Below are positions 22,563-34,360 of a stretch of 64,000 bases of DNA, piece after piece. Position 1 is the first letter of the stretch. The number at the start of each line of letters is the position of its first letter. The stretch covers positions 29,091,340 through 29,155,339 of the forward strand of contig NC_059077.1 of the NCBI RefSeq assembly GCF_020497125.1, written 5' to 3'. This DNA is from Mauremys mutica. Lineage: Eukaryota > Chordata > Testudines > Geoemydidae. The notes below the pieces were generated by a model. It saw nothing but the letters and a program-made list of their open reading frames with translations, had not been told where the DNA came from and searched no databases. A program made the position numbers and the translations under genes.

Positions 22563-24049
22563 TCCCAGATTGGAACTTTCGGATTTGAACATTTTGATCT
22601 GTGTTAATTTTTTTTTTTACTGTTGCTTGGGATCCTGCTGTCCCCTCCATCTTATTAAAACTAAACATGGAGTATTCTAACATAATAGCTCAAAGTACAA
22701 CAGTATCACTATTATAAAATGTATAAATTTGGACTGTTAGTATAGGGTACTGTAATACTTTCTTTTTTTATAAAGGACTCTAATCCAGTTGAAAAGTTTA
22801 TTTTTCCATCAGTTATTTTTGTTTAGAGCTATTTTAACTTCTTTTTCTCCTAATGGAAGCCAATTAGAATAACGAGGGCAAAAGGTTAGACATACATCTG
22901 GTCTCTCCATTTAACATCCAGGTTTATCTTTTACATCATGCTGACAATAATTTAGGGTGGGAAAAACCTCCCAAAACATTTGTATATTTTTCCATTACAA
23001 AAACTGCAGCCTCCATTTTTCACATATTTGACATCTGAAATAGCTCAAAGAAAAAGAAAAAAACATGCTTCCTAGCTTAATGTTTAATTGCTGGAGCCAA
23101 AAAAGGTGAAGAAATAAGGCAGGTCTTGTATAGCTGACACTGTTTAGAAAGTAGGGTATACCAGGCATGGCTCTCATTATATTTAAGTGAATTAGTCTGT
23201 TTCCTTTAAAAAGGAGAGATTAACAAGCCACCAAGGGCCTGCTATGGGGTTCTGACACTTTTAGTGGCTTGTGACATATGACTTGTGAATATCAGCTCTC
23301 CTTCAAAACCAGAAAACAAATCTACCCTTACTATAAGGAATGCCAAAACTGATACCAGGTTATGTTAGCTAGAATTCATTACTGGGAGGCAAAAAGGAGG
23401 AAAATCCTTTATCTGACTAAATGCTGGGAATATTATTAGATATCCTGTAATCATTGAAACATTTGTCAGGCTTTATCTGACAGCAAACAGCTCCATTTGA
23501 AAGCAGAAATACCCTACAGCAAGAGAATATGTACAATAAATCATCCTGTGAAGGAATTCAGTCATGGGCTCAAATAATGGAATGATAATATATTGCATTT
23601 TTTATTCTGAGATTTACAGACTGAGCCTGATTCTGCAAAGCCCTGAAGTCGATCCTATATCAGCAGTGCAAGGACCACTTGTGAAATATACAAGAACATA
23701 CTTAAATAACTATGCCCTTAAGGATTCCTTTGGAAAAACTCATCCTCTATTAGCCATGTGTTATCACTGCATATTTGCCAGTATGTGATAGAAGTTCTAT
23801 GTACAGAAGACTTGCAGCATCAGTCTTGGAATTTATACTATGCCATTGAGATTTAGTCACCTTGGTGAAGAGTTGCAGCCAACCAGTGGGAGGAAGAGAA
23901 GGACATAATTTTGGCCAAGGACACCGAGGTAAACACCAATACTTTCATGAAAAGTGTCATGGGATCTTGAAAATTCAGATACAGGTGACTGGACCTTGTT
24001 CTTCTCTGAAATCTGCAAGGAACTCAATGTATCTACCTATGAAGATGAA
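22563..24049. other. Intronic DNA, little recognised
   Basis: AT-rich. At 23630-23700 there are traces of the dispersed sauropsid repeat ('gattctgcaaagccctgaag'). At 23880-23990 there is a patch resembling another turtle repeat ('ggccaaggacaccgaggt'). No gene. Confidence 0.35.
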
Positions 24050-24178
24050 GAATTATTTGTAAAGAGATATGCTCTAGTTAAAATGGGAATTAATTCAGGG
24101 AAGTCCTATGGCCTGTGTTACACAGGAGGTCAGGCTTGATGATCACAGCGATCCCTTTTGGCCTTATAATCTATGAAC
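24050..24178 (+). repeat. CR1 3' terminus
   Basis: Contains 'cacaggaggtcaggcttg', 'atgatcacagcgatcccttt' and the end 'ataatctatgaac', the standard CR1 3' terminal signature. Confidence 0.7.
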
Positions 24179-24628
24179 ATGTGAAGGGTTGAATTAACCT
24201 TCACAGGATACAACACTTACAGTTCCAGGGAATTTTAGAAATGTAAAAGCTAGTGATTAGACCATCTCTCTGGCTTTTGCTGGTTGCATACAAGGAGGAC
24301 AGATACACTGAATCATCAAAAAAAGTGAGGTGAAAATTAGCTTCCCGTGAAAACTATCCTACTTTATAGCAGTGCTAGAAAGCTTTATTGGCATCTAATA
24401 AATAACCTATAATTTTAAAAATTGAAACCAATATATTTTACTTTATAGGGTAGACAAATTAATTTCTTTGTTTGTAATACTTAATAGGTAGATAATTCTT
24501 CTTTACTGCACTAATATTATATTTCAAATGTTTTTATGAGAAGTATGTTTCAGAAGAAAAACTATGTTCACTCAGACCATGACTTCCCATTCAAGGGAGT
24601 CCAATTCCCTTACAAATAATATTGAGTA

Positions 24629-24720
24629 TACAGTATAACCCCGATTTTATGAACTAATTGGGGATTGAATACTTCATAAAATTGAATATCTCAGAATTAC
24701 AGTAGGTAGAGTGTATAAGT
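24629..24720. mobile_element. Tigger/pogo-type terminal fragment
   Basis: Begins 'cagtataaccccgatttta', then 'tgaactaattggggattg', matching the outer end of Tigger-class elements (CAGTATAACC... terminus preceded by TA). Only one end was found. Confidence 0.5.
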
Positions 24721-25087
24721 TATACAATTATCCTTGAATGACTATAATGAGTGGTAACATATATAACTCCGTCTCTCCTTTCCTGACAAAACTCTGTCTT
24801 TTCAAACCTGTTCAGCTGCGTGAACATTGGTTGAAGGACTGAAGTCATGACAGAAAGAAGAGATTGGCAGCAGGAAAATGTTCATATAACCGGTTGCACA
24901 TCAGATTAATGTTAATAAAATTGGGACTTTACAATATGATCAAGTTGCACTAGAAAGCTAGAAAAACAATTTTAAAGTTTGTCAATTCTCATGCCTCAGG
25001 GCATAAAAAATATTGTTAGTTGGGGTCATTGTCCCTGGTGTTATAGCTTTGCACAGTCCGATCCATTATTCATTCTACATTTACGTG

Positions 25088-25172
25088 GCATTAGTCACTA
25101 TCAGTGACACTGTATCAGATTAGATGAATCATTGGTCTGTCCTAGTCTGGTAATTCTGACGTTCTTACATCA
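25088..25172 (+). repeat. CR1-like LINE 3' tail
   Basis: Diverged copy of the '...tagatgaaccattggtctg' type tail seen better at 39178-39278. Confidence 0.4.
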
Positions 25173-28100
25173 AATTCAATGAAAGAAAAAAAATTACTTT
25201 GACAGTTAGTATGGCATTTAATGGGCTTTTACATGAAAATAAACTCTGTGGTGGAAAATTCCAGTCTCTTATGAGCATTTGATACCAGGAAAGAGCATAA
25301 AATGGCAGCATGTAAAGGAACTAAGCCAAATACAGGCTGAGCTGTAGCTCAGCAGGATATAACAAATTGTTATCTCAAACCCTATGTAGATATTTTGATT
25401 TTTTTAACCCCAGGCATATTGCTTTAGAACGATCAGTTCAACGAGCCTGCCACATTGCTAATATGCTGCAGATTGTGGTTAGTGTCAATTGTTGCATACT
25501 GCCAAGTTCAACTGAAAACATTTTGATTAATGCTTGTTGCATGGCTGTGGCATCCTGATTATAGGGAAAGTACTCTTAAGACCAAATGTTGCCTTTCTTA
25601 GTCATATAAAACCTCCTCTGATATCAGTGGGCATTTTGTGTGTGTAAGGCAAGCAGGATTAGGCCCATAAAGTGTGGAGTACCAGGCTGAAGTACAGTAG
25701 CTTGTGTTAAGTGTTGGTTAACAGTATAGACTATAACTTGAACAGAAATCATCCCTATTCATGTACACATGTGACTACAGCAGGTAGGAAAATTTTGCAA
25801 AAAATGAAATTTCAATGAAAAAGCAGATATGGAATGGTATATACATTTTCTGATTTTTTTTTGGTAACCAGGTCCACAAATGATATATTAGAATACAGTA
25901 TGGCTAGCAGCTGATAATGCTTTCTGCTTATGCTGTAGTTGTGCTGTGAGGCTTTATTCTAATTTAATTAGAAAAGCAATTTCCATCAGTTAGCAGAGGT
26001 AACATGGTACAATACTTAGTATATTGACTGTGGCTGACTGTTTACTATGGAAAGACAGAAAACATGTGGATCAAAGTCCTGTTGGTGCTGCAATGTATTG
26101 TAACATGTGATAGAGCTGTTTCTAAGGGCGTTTCCATCTATTAAATAAAAAACCCATTAAAAGAACATTTAGTTTGCAAACTCAAGCACTCCGAAGTTAG
26201 GAAATACCAGACTTAAGGTTCCTTGTACCTCAGTTCACCCTCCTTGTGCATCTAATGGGAAACGTTGGGCCACTTAACCATAGGCATCACTTGCTACATT
26301 GCCTATAATGTAATAGCAAGTTACAGGATGTTCCTGGGTACTGATCTTCTTGCTTGTCAATATCGTTCAAGACTTTCCTTGTGTGTGTATGGGCCTCATA
26401 CCGACAGCTTCTCCTCTAGAAAGCCTACAAATGACACAAAGTGGCAATACAGATGGGATTCCAGGATAAGCGATCGCTGTTGACACTTCCTTAGTCAGTG
26501 AAGCAGCAATTTTGTAATATTTTATTCCAAACAGTACTAAATATCTTTCTGAGCCTGTGTAGTGTGGCTTGGTTTATTGGACATATGGATCCCTATGATG
26601 AATTATATGTTGAAAGACTAGAGCAGGTTTTATTATGCTAATAGCATAGCAGATACAAAAGCTAACACCTCTGTTTACCTGTATGATCTATTATTGTGTA
26701 CACTCACAAAACCAATGAAGTCAAAAGAGAAGAGTTTCACAAAGATTATTATAGATTATTATAGATTATTTTACAAAGGTCTTTGTCTCCAAATCCTCTT
26801 ATCATAGCAAAACATTTTCTGTTGCATAAGCAGAATCAGCATGTGGAATCCACAAGTGACTGTGTGGTAGAACTGTAAAAATTAAACAAGCATGGTATAT
26901 TTTGAGCAAATCTGGATGGGTTGTTTGCTGTGTGTGGGCTGAGGCATGAAGACATAGAGAAACGGAAGTTGATCTTCCGTGTTTTCCAGCTGCAGATGTG
27001 TCTATTTTAATGAAGACTGCATCAAGAGAAGTAGAAGAAATGACCAAGAGTGATGTACACCAGATTAATGTCACATTAGCCAAGTGTCAGACTGAATAAC
27101 CTTATTGTGTTTTCACCGTAGTCGAATAGAGTATAAACTAGAGGACTGTCATTTCAAAGAAGAGTTATACCATAAGTGCCATAAGAGAAGGCAAAAAGAG
27201 GGTGTGTGTGTCTAAAAGTAAATGCAGTTGTTGCAAATTCAGCCAAAAGAATAAAGCCCTAGGATGCCAAAGGCATGATGACAATAATGAAAAAAGGGAT
27301 ACCCCAACTCTAAGATATATTTAGCACTTCAAGGAGGTGTAGACTGATTTGGAATAGCCTAATATTGTCAGAAATTGATGTCATGATCAAATTCCTGTGA
27401 CTAAAACACATAGGAGAATAGGAAAGGGGAACAGAAAGAAGCTGTGCTCCTGGCATATTTCCTAAAGCATCTACATTTATGTTTTTATAGAAATTTTTTA
27501 TAATAATTACAGAGAGGCCCAACCCACAGAATTAAGATCTAGTCTTGAAACATCCCAAGTTTAGGTCTTTAAGATAAACATCAGAAATGATTGTAGCACA
27601 CCTTTTCTGTCATGAAGGTAACACAGTTGAACTGTATAATCGGATTTGGGCTCAGTTTGTTATAAAGACAGGACCCATTTGCATCTGTAGCTATACTGTT
27701 TGATCACTGGCTATTATATTTTTAATGTTTGTATTTGTGTTCAGCTACTACAAGAAGCTGATCCTATAATCAATAAATCAATGTATTGCACTAATTTTGA
27801 CTAAAGGGAGTGCATGTATTGTTAGTTTGTGCTATGCAATGTAATTGAATGATCTGCACAGTGCACTGAATGAATGAGTAAAGCTGTGAAGCAGAAGCAG
27901 TTAGAGAGATTACCAAGTTTTATTTGATACTTTAGGGCAATTTCCCTTACTTTCAAAGATCTTTGTTTCCCTTTCCCCAACATCATTTTAATATACCTAA
28001 CATACTTGTATGAAAACATAAATCATACCATGAAAAAAAAAGTCAGCCATATGGTTATATACAAAAAGGAAATCTTGGCTCATGATTGCCTAAAAATGGT

Positions 28101-30224
28101 CATTTGATGAGGCAGTAAATCCCTTGTTGTTTACTTCCTCAGAAGTCAATGATATTGAAGTCTGGAGTTAAATGAAATTGCATTGAAAGCTATTATCCAT
28201 CTCTTGTGACCTCTAACTTCATCTCATCTTTAGAATGATCTGAAAAGAAATAAACCTCCTGGCAGTTTGTGTACTTAGATGGGAATCTTGATTAACTGTT
28301 TGAAGGACTGAAATAATAAATATATATTATGTAATAAAATAAAAATAAGTATATTGAAGTCTTCACTTCGGTCTCTCGCTATATTACACACACAAAAACT
28401 ATGTTAAAAGAACATCATTAAGGTTGCAAAGTCAAGCACTCAAAAGTTAGGAAACGCCCAAATTAAGATTGCCTAAGCAACCTTAATTCTACCCCCTTGT
28501 GCACATCTATTAGGACACAGTCTCTAATTACATCATCACATACAATTTTTTCCCCACAGGATCCTGCCTCAGTCAGTGCAGAGGAAGATCCGCTCTGGGG
28601 ATGAAGCTTGGTTATATGGTGAAGGAGATTGGTATTTGTAAGCCCACTGGTTCATTTGTTGCAGAACCTGGAAGGTTGTAGTGAATGAGGCAGGGGATTG
28701 CAGGAAGAGAAAGGATGGTCTCCCAGCCAACTAGTTCCCAGTCCCAATTTCCTTGTCCAGCTTCTCATCCAATCTGTTTTTCCCATACACGTTCACTCAC
28801 TCTCAGTCCCTCCCATTTCCCGCCCAGTCTCTTTGCTCAGCCTGTCCAAGTCTCCTCCTACCCGCTCCCAGTCCCAGTCTCCTTGCTCAATCAGTTCTAG
28901 TCTTCTCTGTCTCCTGGTTCCCAGTTTTAATCTCTCCTTCGGTGGCCTCCGGTCAGCCTGTTCCACCCCCCAGTTTCTTGTCCAAATTTATGCTGGCTCT
29001 TCTGCTCTCTGCATTTGAATCAGACAGCTACCTGCTCCATGCTGCTTGGACCCAGCAGGAGAAAAGGGGTGTCACTGAAAGCATAGGAAAGGAAAGGCTC
29101 CTTGTACTCAGTTCTGGAATCCATTCCTGGCACTTCCAGCAGAATTGCAGTTAAAGTCTCCCCTCCTTAGGGCCTTAAACTTCCATTTCCTATTAAACTG
29201 ATCCACTTCCCATACATTAGAAGACTAACATATACTACTTCATTACTCGCTACAAATAGATATCATAGTTGATACACATGTAGTTAAAATAGCTGAATAT
29301 ACAAACCAGTAAAGCTTACACAATAAAGATATTTCATAACACTAGACAGATCATTTATAAAAAAGATTCTTCTACTCCACCATTATATTAACCTGTCAGA
29401 AACTTTGCAGAACTCTGACATAACTTAGTGTACTGAAGGATTGTGCTTCTTTTGAAAACTTTACTACACTTTAATAAATAATACACAATCGCAACAGTGT
29501 ACAGAATATTTCCATTACAGACAAAAACAATGGGACAATGTTAAAGTTGTGTGTAGGGGTTGATAGTGAGTGATACGGGTTCTGTGGCAGCGGGGAACAG
29601 GCTTTACTCTTCATTTTCTCACAGTATTTCCAAGTTTGTTCATTTTTCTAAAAATGAATAGATTGTTGTAAACGCAGATATTAAACTTTCGAGTGCTGGC
29701 TACATTGCACTGAAAAAATTTCAACCTTAACTCTTCTAGCAAAGATTTTTGATTGTGAATGCTCTACATAGCTGATAACTTCTAGGGCAGTGTGTTTAAA
29801 CCAAGGTGTTATCTTTCAGTTTGTGTATTTCGTCTCACCGGTACTCATAATACTGAAGTTGTGACAGGTAGGAGGACATAGGAATAGTGCATATTGTCAC
29901 AGATTCTGGGGGAAGGGAACAATCCAATTCCCCATTGTGTGTGGAAGGACCAGAGACTACATAAATACTGGCTATCACTGGGTGGCATGCACAGAAGCTG
30001 CGTCCTTTGTGGGTTTGTGACTTCACATGTTCAAGGTGAGGGTGGTGTCTAATTAGCATAGTAGCTCGCATACTTTTAATTTATAAACACAGTTATGTTA
30101 GAAGTATCTGAGTGACTGTGCTAATGTAACCCATACCTGCTTGGTGTGGCACTGTCCCCCTCTAGTGGCATCTAGTCCAGCTAGAGACGGAGGATTCTGC
30201 CAGAGCCTTGGCTAAGCAATATTA
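25173..30224. other. Intronic DNA, nothing firm
   Basis: A long AT-rich stretch without recognised transposon ends or exons. Small features include a threefold 10-bp tandem repeat (agattattat type, 26743-26770) and a C/T-rich patch at 28740-28980 that yields overlapping proline/serine-rich ORFs in all frames, which I treat as composition artefacts. Confidence 0.35.
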
Positions 30225-30320
30225 ATCTGTTAGCTCAGGCAGTAGTGGCTCATGCATTACGATTCAGGGGTCCCAAGTTTAATCCCAGCCAACATTGACC
30301 GGGGTCTGTTGGTGTTCCCC
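30225..30320 (+). repeat. Possible tRNA-derived SINE head
   Basis: 'gttagctcaggcagtagtgg' looks like a pol III A box, and 'ccaagtttaatcccag' about 40 bases later like a decayed B box, the layout of a tRNA-related SINE promoter. No body or tail could be delimited. Confidence 0.3.
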
Positions 30321-30384
30321 TAACTCCTGTGTTGAGCCTCAGATCATTCTGAGTGTATATCAAAATGTTTCCAGAATCTTTCTC

Positions 30385-30530
30385 AAAACCTCAGCCTTGT
30401 CTATACCCAAAAATTGCACCAGTTTAACTAAAATAATTTTTTCCATCAATTTAGTTAAACCTGTCCAAACCCCAATGTGGACACACTTAAACTGGTTTAC
30501 ACCTGACTTATAATGATTTAGCTCAATTCA
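30385..30530. mobile_element. MITE fragment with 'agtttaact' motifs
   Basis: Repeated 'accagtttaacta' / 'tagttaaacctg' inverted motifs and 'ccttgtctataccc' at the left resemble a common turtle MITE beginning 'cttgtctacac'. The termini are decayed. Confidence 0.4.
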
Positions 30531-30709
30531 GTTAGTATGAAACTGACTGTACCAGTACCTGTGTTAATCCTTTGAGCATGTCCAGTGTGCACTAAATGTT
30601 TCCAGAAGCCTTAGGAGACTCAGACTGAGCTGAGTATTTAGGCAATTAAAAAAGTGACATGCTTATCTGCAACAAACCTGCCTCATGAAATATTCCATGC
30701 CCTGTGCTT

Positions 30710-33117
30710 GCTATAAGGAGGAAGGGTAGTGTAGATACCAGTCTAATTGGTGATACTGGTGGTAGAATGTCTGTGCCTAATTGGGTAAATAATGTCAGTG
30801 AAGCCAAATGGCAAAAATTAAGATGTTTGTACACTAATACGAGGAGTCTAGGTAACAAAATGGAGGAACTAGAGCTACTGGTGTAGGAAGTGAAACCCGA
30901 TATTATAGGGATAACAGAAACATGGTGGAATAGTAGTCATGACTGGAGTACAGGTATTGAAGGCTATGTCCTGTTTAGGAAAGACAGAAATAAAGGAAAA
31001 GGTGGTGGAGTAGTATTGTATATCAATGATGAGGTAAACTGTAAAGAAATAAGAAGTGATGGAATGGATAAGACAGAGTCTGTCTTGGCAAAAATCACAT
31101 TGGGGAAGAAAGCTACTAGAGCCTCCCTTGAGATAGTGCTTGGGGTGTGCTACAGACCTCCAGGATCTGATTTGGATACGGATAGAGACCTCTTTAACCT
31201 TTTTAATGAAGTAAATACTAATGGGAATTGTGTGATCATGGGAGACTTTAACTTCCCAGATATAGACTGGAGGACCAGTGCTAGTAATAATAATATGGCT
31301 CAGATTTTCCTGGATGTGATAGCAGATAGATTCCTTCACCGAGCAGTTGCTGAACCAGCAAGAGGGGATGCCATTTTAGATTTGGTTTTGGTGAGTAGTG
31401 AGGACCTCAGAAGAAATGGTTGTAGGGGACAACCTTGATTCGAGCGATCATGAGCTAATTCAGTTCAAACTAGATGGAAGGATAAACAAAAATAGATCTG
31501 TGACTAGGGTTTTTTATTTCAAAAGGGCTAATTTTAAAGAATTAACAAAATTAGTTAGGGAAGTGGATTGGACTGAAGAACTTGTGGATCTAAAGGTGGA
31601 GGAAGCCTGGAATTACTTCAAGTCAAAGTTGCAGAAACTATCAGAAGCCTGCATCCCAAGAAAGGGGAAAAAATTCATAGGCAGGAGTTGTAGACCAAGC
31701 TGGATGAACAAGCATCTCAGAGATGTGATTAAGAAAAAGCAGAAAGCCTACAATGAGTGGAAGATGGGATTGATTAGCAAGGAAAGCTACCTTATTGAGG
31801 TCAGAACATATAGGGATAAAGTGAGAAAGGCCAAAAGCCATGTAGAGCTGGACCTTTCAAAGGGAATTAAAACCAATAGTAAAAGGTTCTATAGCCATAT
31901 AAATAAGAAGAAAACAAAGAAAGAAGAAGTGGGACCGTTAAACACTGAGGATGGAGTGGAGGTTAAGGATAATCTGGGCATAGCCCAATTTCTATACAAA
32001 TACTTTGCCTCAGTCTTTAATGAGGCTAATGAGGAGCTTAGGGATAATGGTAGGATGACAAATGGAAATGAGGATATGGAGGTAGATATTACCACATCCA
32101 AGGTAGACGCCAAACTCAAACTCATGAGCCACCAATGTGATATGGCTGTGAAAAAAGCTAATGCGGTCTTGGGATGCATCAGGCAAGGTATTTCCAATAG
32201 AGATAAGGAGGTGTTAGTACCATTATAAAAGGCACTGGTGAGACCTTATCTGGAATATTGTGTGCAGTTCTGGTCTCCCATGTTTAAGAAGGATGAATTC
32301 AAACTGGAACAGCTACAGAGAAGGGTTGCTAGGATGAATGGAATGGAAAACCTGTCTTATGAAAGGAGACTGAAAGACCTTGGCTTGTTTATCCTAACCA
32401 AAAGAAGGCTGAGGGGAGATATGATTGCTCTCTATAAATATATCAGAGGGATAAATACCAGGGAAGGAGAAGAATTATTTAAGCTTAGTACCAATGTGGA
32501 CACAAGAACAAATGGATATAAACTGGACACTAAGAAGTTTAGACTTGAAATTAGACGAAGGTTTCTAACCATTAGAGGAGTGAAGTTCTGGAACAGCCTT
32601 CCAAGGGGAGTAGTGGGGGCAAAAGACATATCTGGCTTCAAGACTAAGCTTGATAAATTTATGGAGGGAATGGTATGATGGGAAAACCTAATTTTGGCAA
32701 TTAATTGATCTTTGATTATTAGCAGATAATGGTCTGTGATGAGATGTTAGTTGCGGTGAGATCTGAGTTACTACAGAGAATTCTTTCCTGGGTGTCTGGC
32801 TGGTGAGTCTTGCCCGCATGTTCAGGGTTTAACTGATCACCATATTTGGGGTCCGGAAGGAATTTTCCTCCAGGGAAGATTGGTAGAGGCCCTGGAGGTT
32901 TTTCGCCTTCCTCTGCAGTTTGGGGCATGGGTCACTTGCTGGAGGATTCTCTGCACCTTGAAGTCTTTAAACCACAATTTGAGGATTTCAATAACTCAGA
33001 CATAGGTTAGGGGTTTATTACAGGAGTGGGTGGGTGAGATTCTGTGGCCTGCATTGTACAGGAGGTCAGACTAGATGATCATAATGGTCCTTTCTGACCT
33101 TAAGTCTATGATTCTAT
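30710..33117 (+). mobile_element. CR1 LINE copy 2, RT core deleted
   Basis: 5'-truncated CR1 starting at the ORF1/ORF2 boundary ('taaggaggaagggtagtg'). It keeps the endonuclease and linker, and then at about 32118 jumps from the linker ('gccaaactcaaac') straight to the RT C-terminal region ('atgagccaccaatgtg'), skipping roughly 1 kb of RT. It continues through the C-terminus and the complete 3' UTR to the terminal 'tctatgattctat'. The intact 3' end is consistent with normal retrotransposition. Confidence 0.85.
30720..32680 (+). pseudogene. CR1 ORF2 remnant: endonuclease plus C-terminus, no RT
   Basis: The endonuclease is nearly complete (TETWW, CYRPPGSD, GDFNFPDIDW). An in-frame TAG at about 30883 interrupts it near the start, and a 2-base loss near 31410 ('gacctcagaagaaatgg') shifts the frame before the SDHEL motif. 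After the linker the RT fingers and palm are absent, and the frame continues as CDMAVKKANAVLGCIRQG with a TAA at 32226. The C-terminal domain (VRPYLEYCVQFWSP to KLDKFMEGMV) ends at about 32678. It can encode no polymerase. Confidence 0.8.
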
Positions 33118-33279
33118 ACGTCCCTTGCCTGCCACACATGCAGACTATGCAAAGTTTGCGGGGGTGGGTTGGGGTTCTACCCTGTCTTCTTGTGACCATT
33201 TGATCATTCCATGGAAACATCCCTCTGAGCCCACAGTAGGATGATGAGTTACCATGTCCTTTGAAGCTTTTCCTCCTTC

Positions 33280-34360
33280 TTGCTTTTAATTTTTTTTCCT
33301 ACATGTCCTCTGTCACAGAGCCTTTCAGATAAAGTCCTGTTTCTTCAGCACTGTAGATGTCAGTGGGGAAAACTTTTCAAGAATGTGAGGAAGTTTTTCG
33401 TACTGTCACTGCTAAGCTGCTGGTGTGTTCGCCCACTGCTTTTTGTCATGCTCTTCTTTGAAAGTGACATTGAAGAGTTTCTTCCATCTGGTAAACCAAC
33501 TGTCATTTGCCTTAAAATCGTTTAATCCAAGTGAAGCAGCAAGCTGAAGGGCTTTTTCCTTGATTGTGAGTCCAGCAAGCAATGCTCCCTGTGCCCTCTT
33601 CTCCTTGAACCATATAAAGACAGCTGGTCGACATCAGGGGCTTTTCCTTCACACCCACTCTTACAGCAGCTATTCAACTGCCTGTCTTCATATTTAGCCA
33701 AAAGTTATCCTTCTGCTTCCATATTCTGCATGCAACCAACCTGTGCAATTCCCACTTGACTGCAACTTGTTTTTGAATAGCCCCTGGAGTTGGACAGTCT
33801 TGGATAATCTGTACTTTTTCTTTCAGTTAGAGCAGGGGTTGGCAACCTCTGGCACGCGTGCCAAAGGCGGCACGTGAGCTGATTTTCAGTGGCACTCACA
33901 CTGCCTGGGTCCTGGCCACCGGTCCGGGAGGCTCTGCATTTTAATTTCATTTTAAATGAAGGTTCTTAAACATTTTAAAAACCTTATTTACTTTACATAC
34001 AACAATAGTTTAGTTATATATTATAGACTTATAGAAAGAGACCGTCTAAAAATGTTAAAATGTATTACTGGCTCGTGAAACCTTAAATTAGAGTGAATAA
34101 ATGAAGACTCGGCACACCACTTCTGAAAGATTGCCGACCCCTGAGTTAGAGACTTCTTGGCATTTTGTCTGGTTTTGCCACACAAAAAAATGATGCAAGT
34201 AAGTGGAGTATGTGGCATCACAATGTCACAAATGTTGCTCTTATGTGGTGGCTATGTTGCTGAGTGGACATTTCACATTAGGGAAATTTTTCCCAGAGGA
34301 AATGTTGCTGGTAAGCAGCAGTTGCTCTTACAAATTGTTGCTGCGAACAAGGATCTACTG
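33280..34360 (-). pseudogene. Tigger/pogo-type transposase remnant (CENP-B-like N-terminus)
   Basis: On the minus strand, from 34170 downwards, I read traces of the CENP-B-type DNA-binding region: a KVQIIQDC-like helix, then CRIWKQKDNFW. The Tc5-type helix-turn-helix follows, with WFKEKRAQGALLAG, EKALQLAASLGLNDF and WFTRWKK. The start of the catalytic region (YEKLPHILEKFSP) comes last. Frames change several times and stops interrupt it. The minus-strand 5' end probably lies at 34360, where 'ggatctactg' is followed by TA, fitting a CAGTAGATCC terminus. A hAT MITE is inserted at 33833-34143. Confidence 0.65.
33833..34143. mobile_element. hAT MITE with perfect 8-bp target duplication
   Basis: A 311-bp element with inverted ends 'caggggttggcaacctct' and 'agattgccgacccctg', typical of hAT MITEs. 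The 8-bp direct repeat agttagag lies immediately outside (33825-33832 and 34144-34151). Non-coding; the middle is AT-rich. Confidence 0.9.

Noticed and set aside
28685..29154. Three overlapping Ser/Pro-rich ORFs
   Set aside because: All three plus frames are open because of a C/T-rich tract, so this is a composition artefact.
30875..31339. 154-codon minus-strand ORF, also present at 16563-16940
   Set aside because: Antisense shadow of the CR1 endonuclease. It appears in both CR1 copies for that reason.
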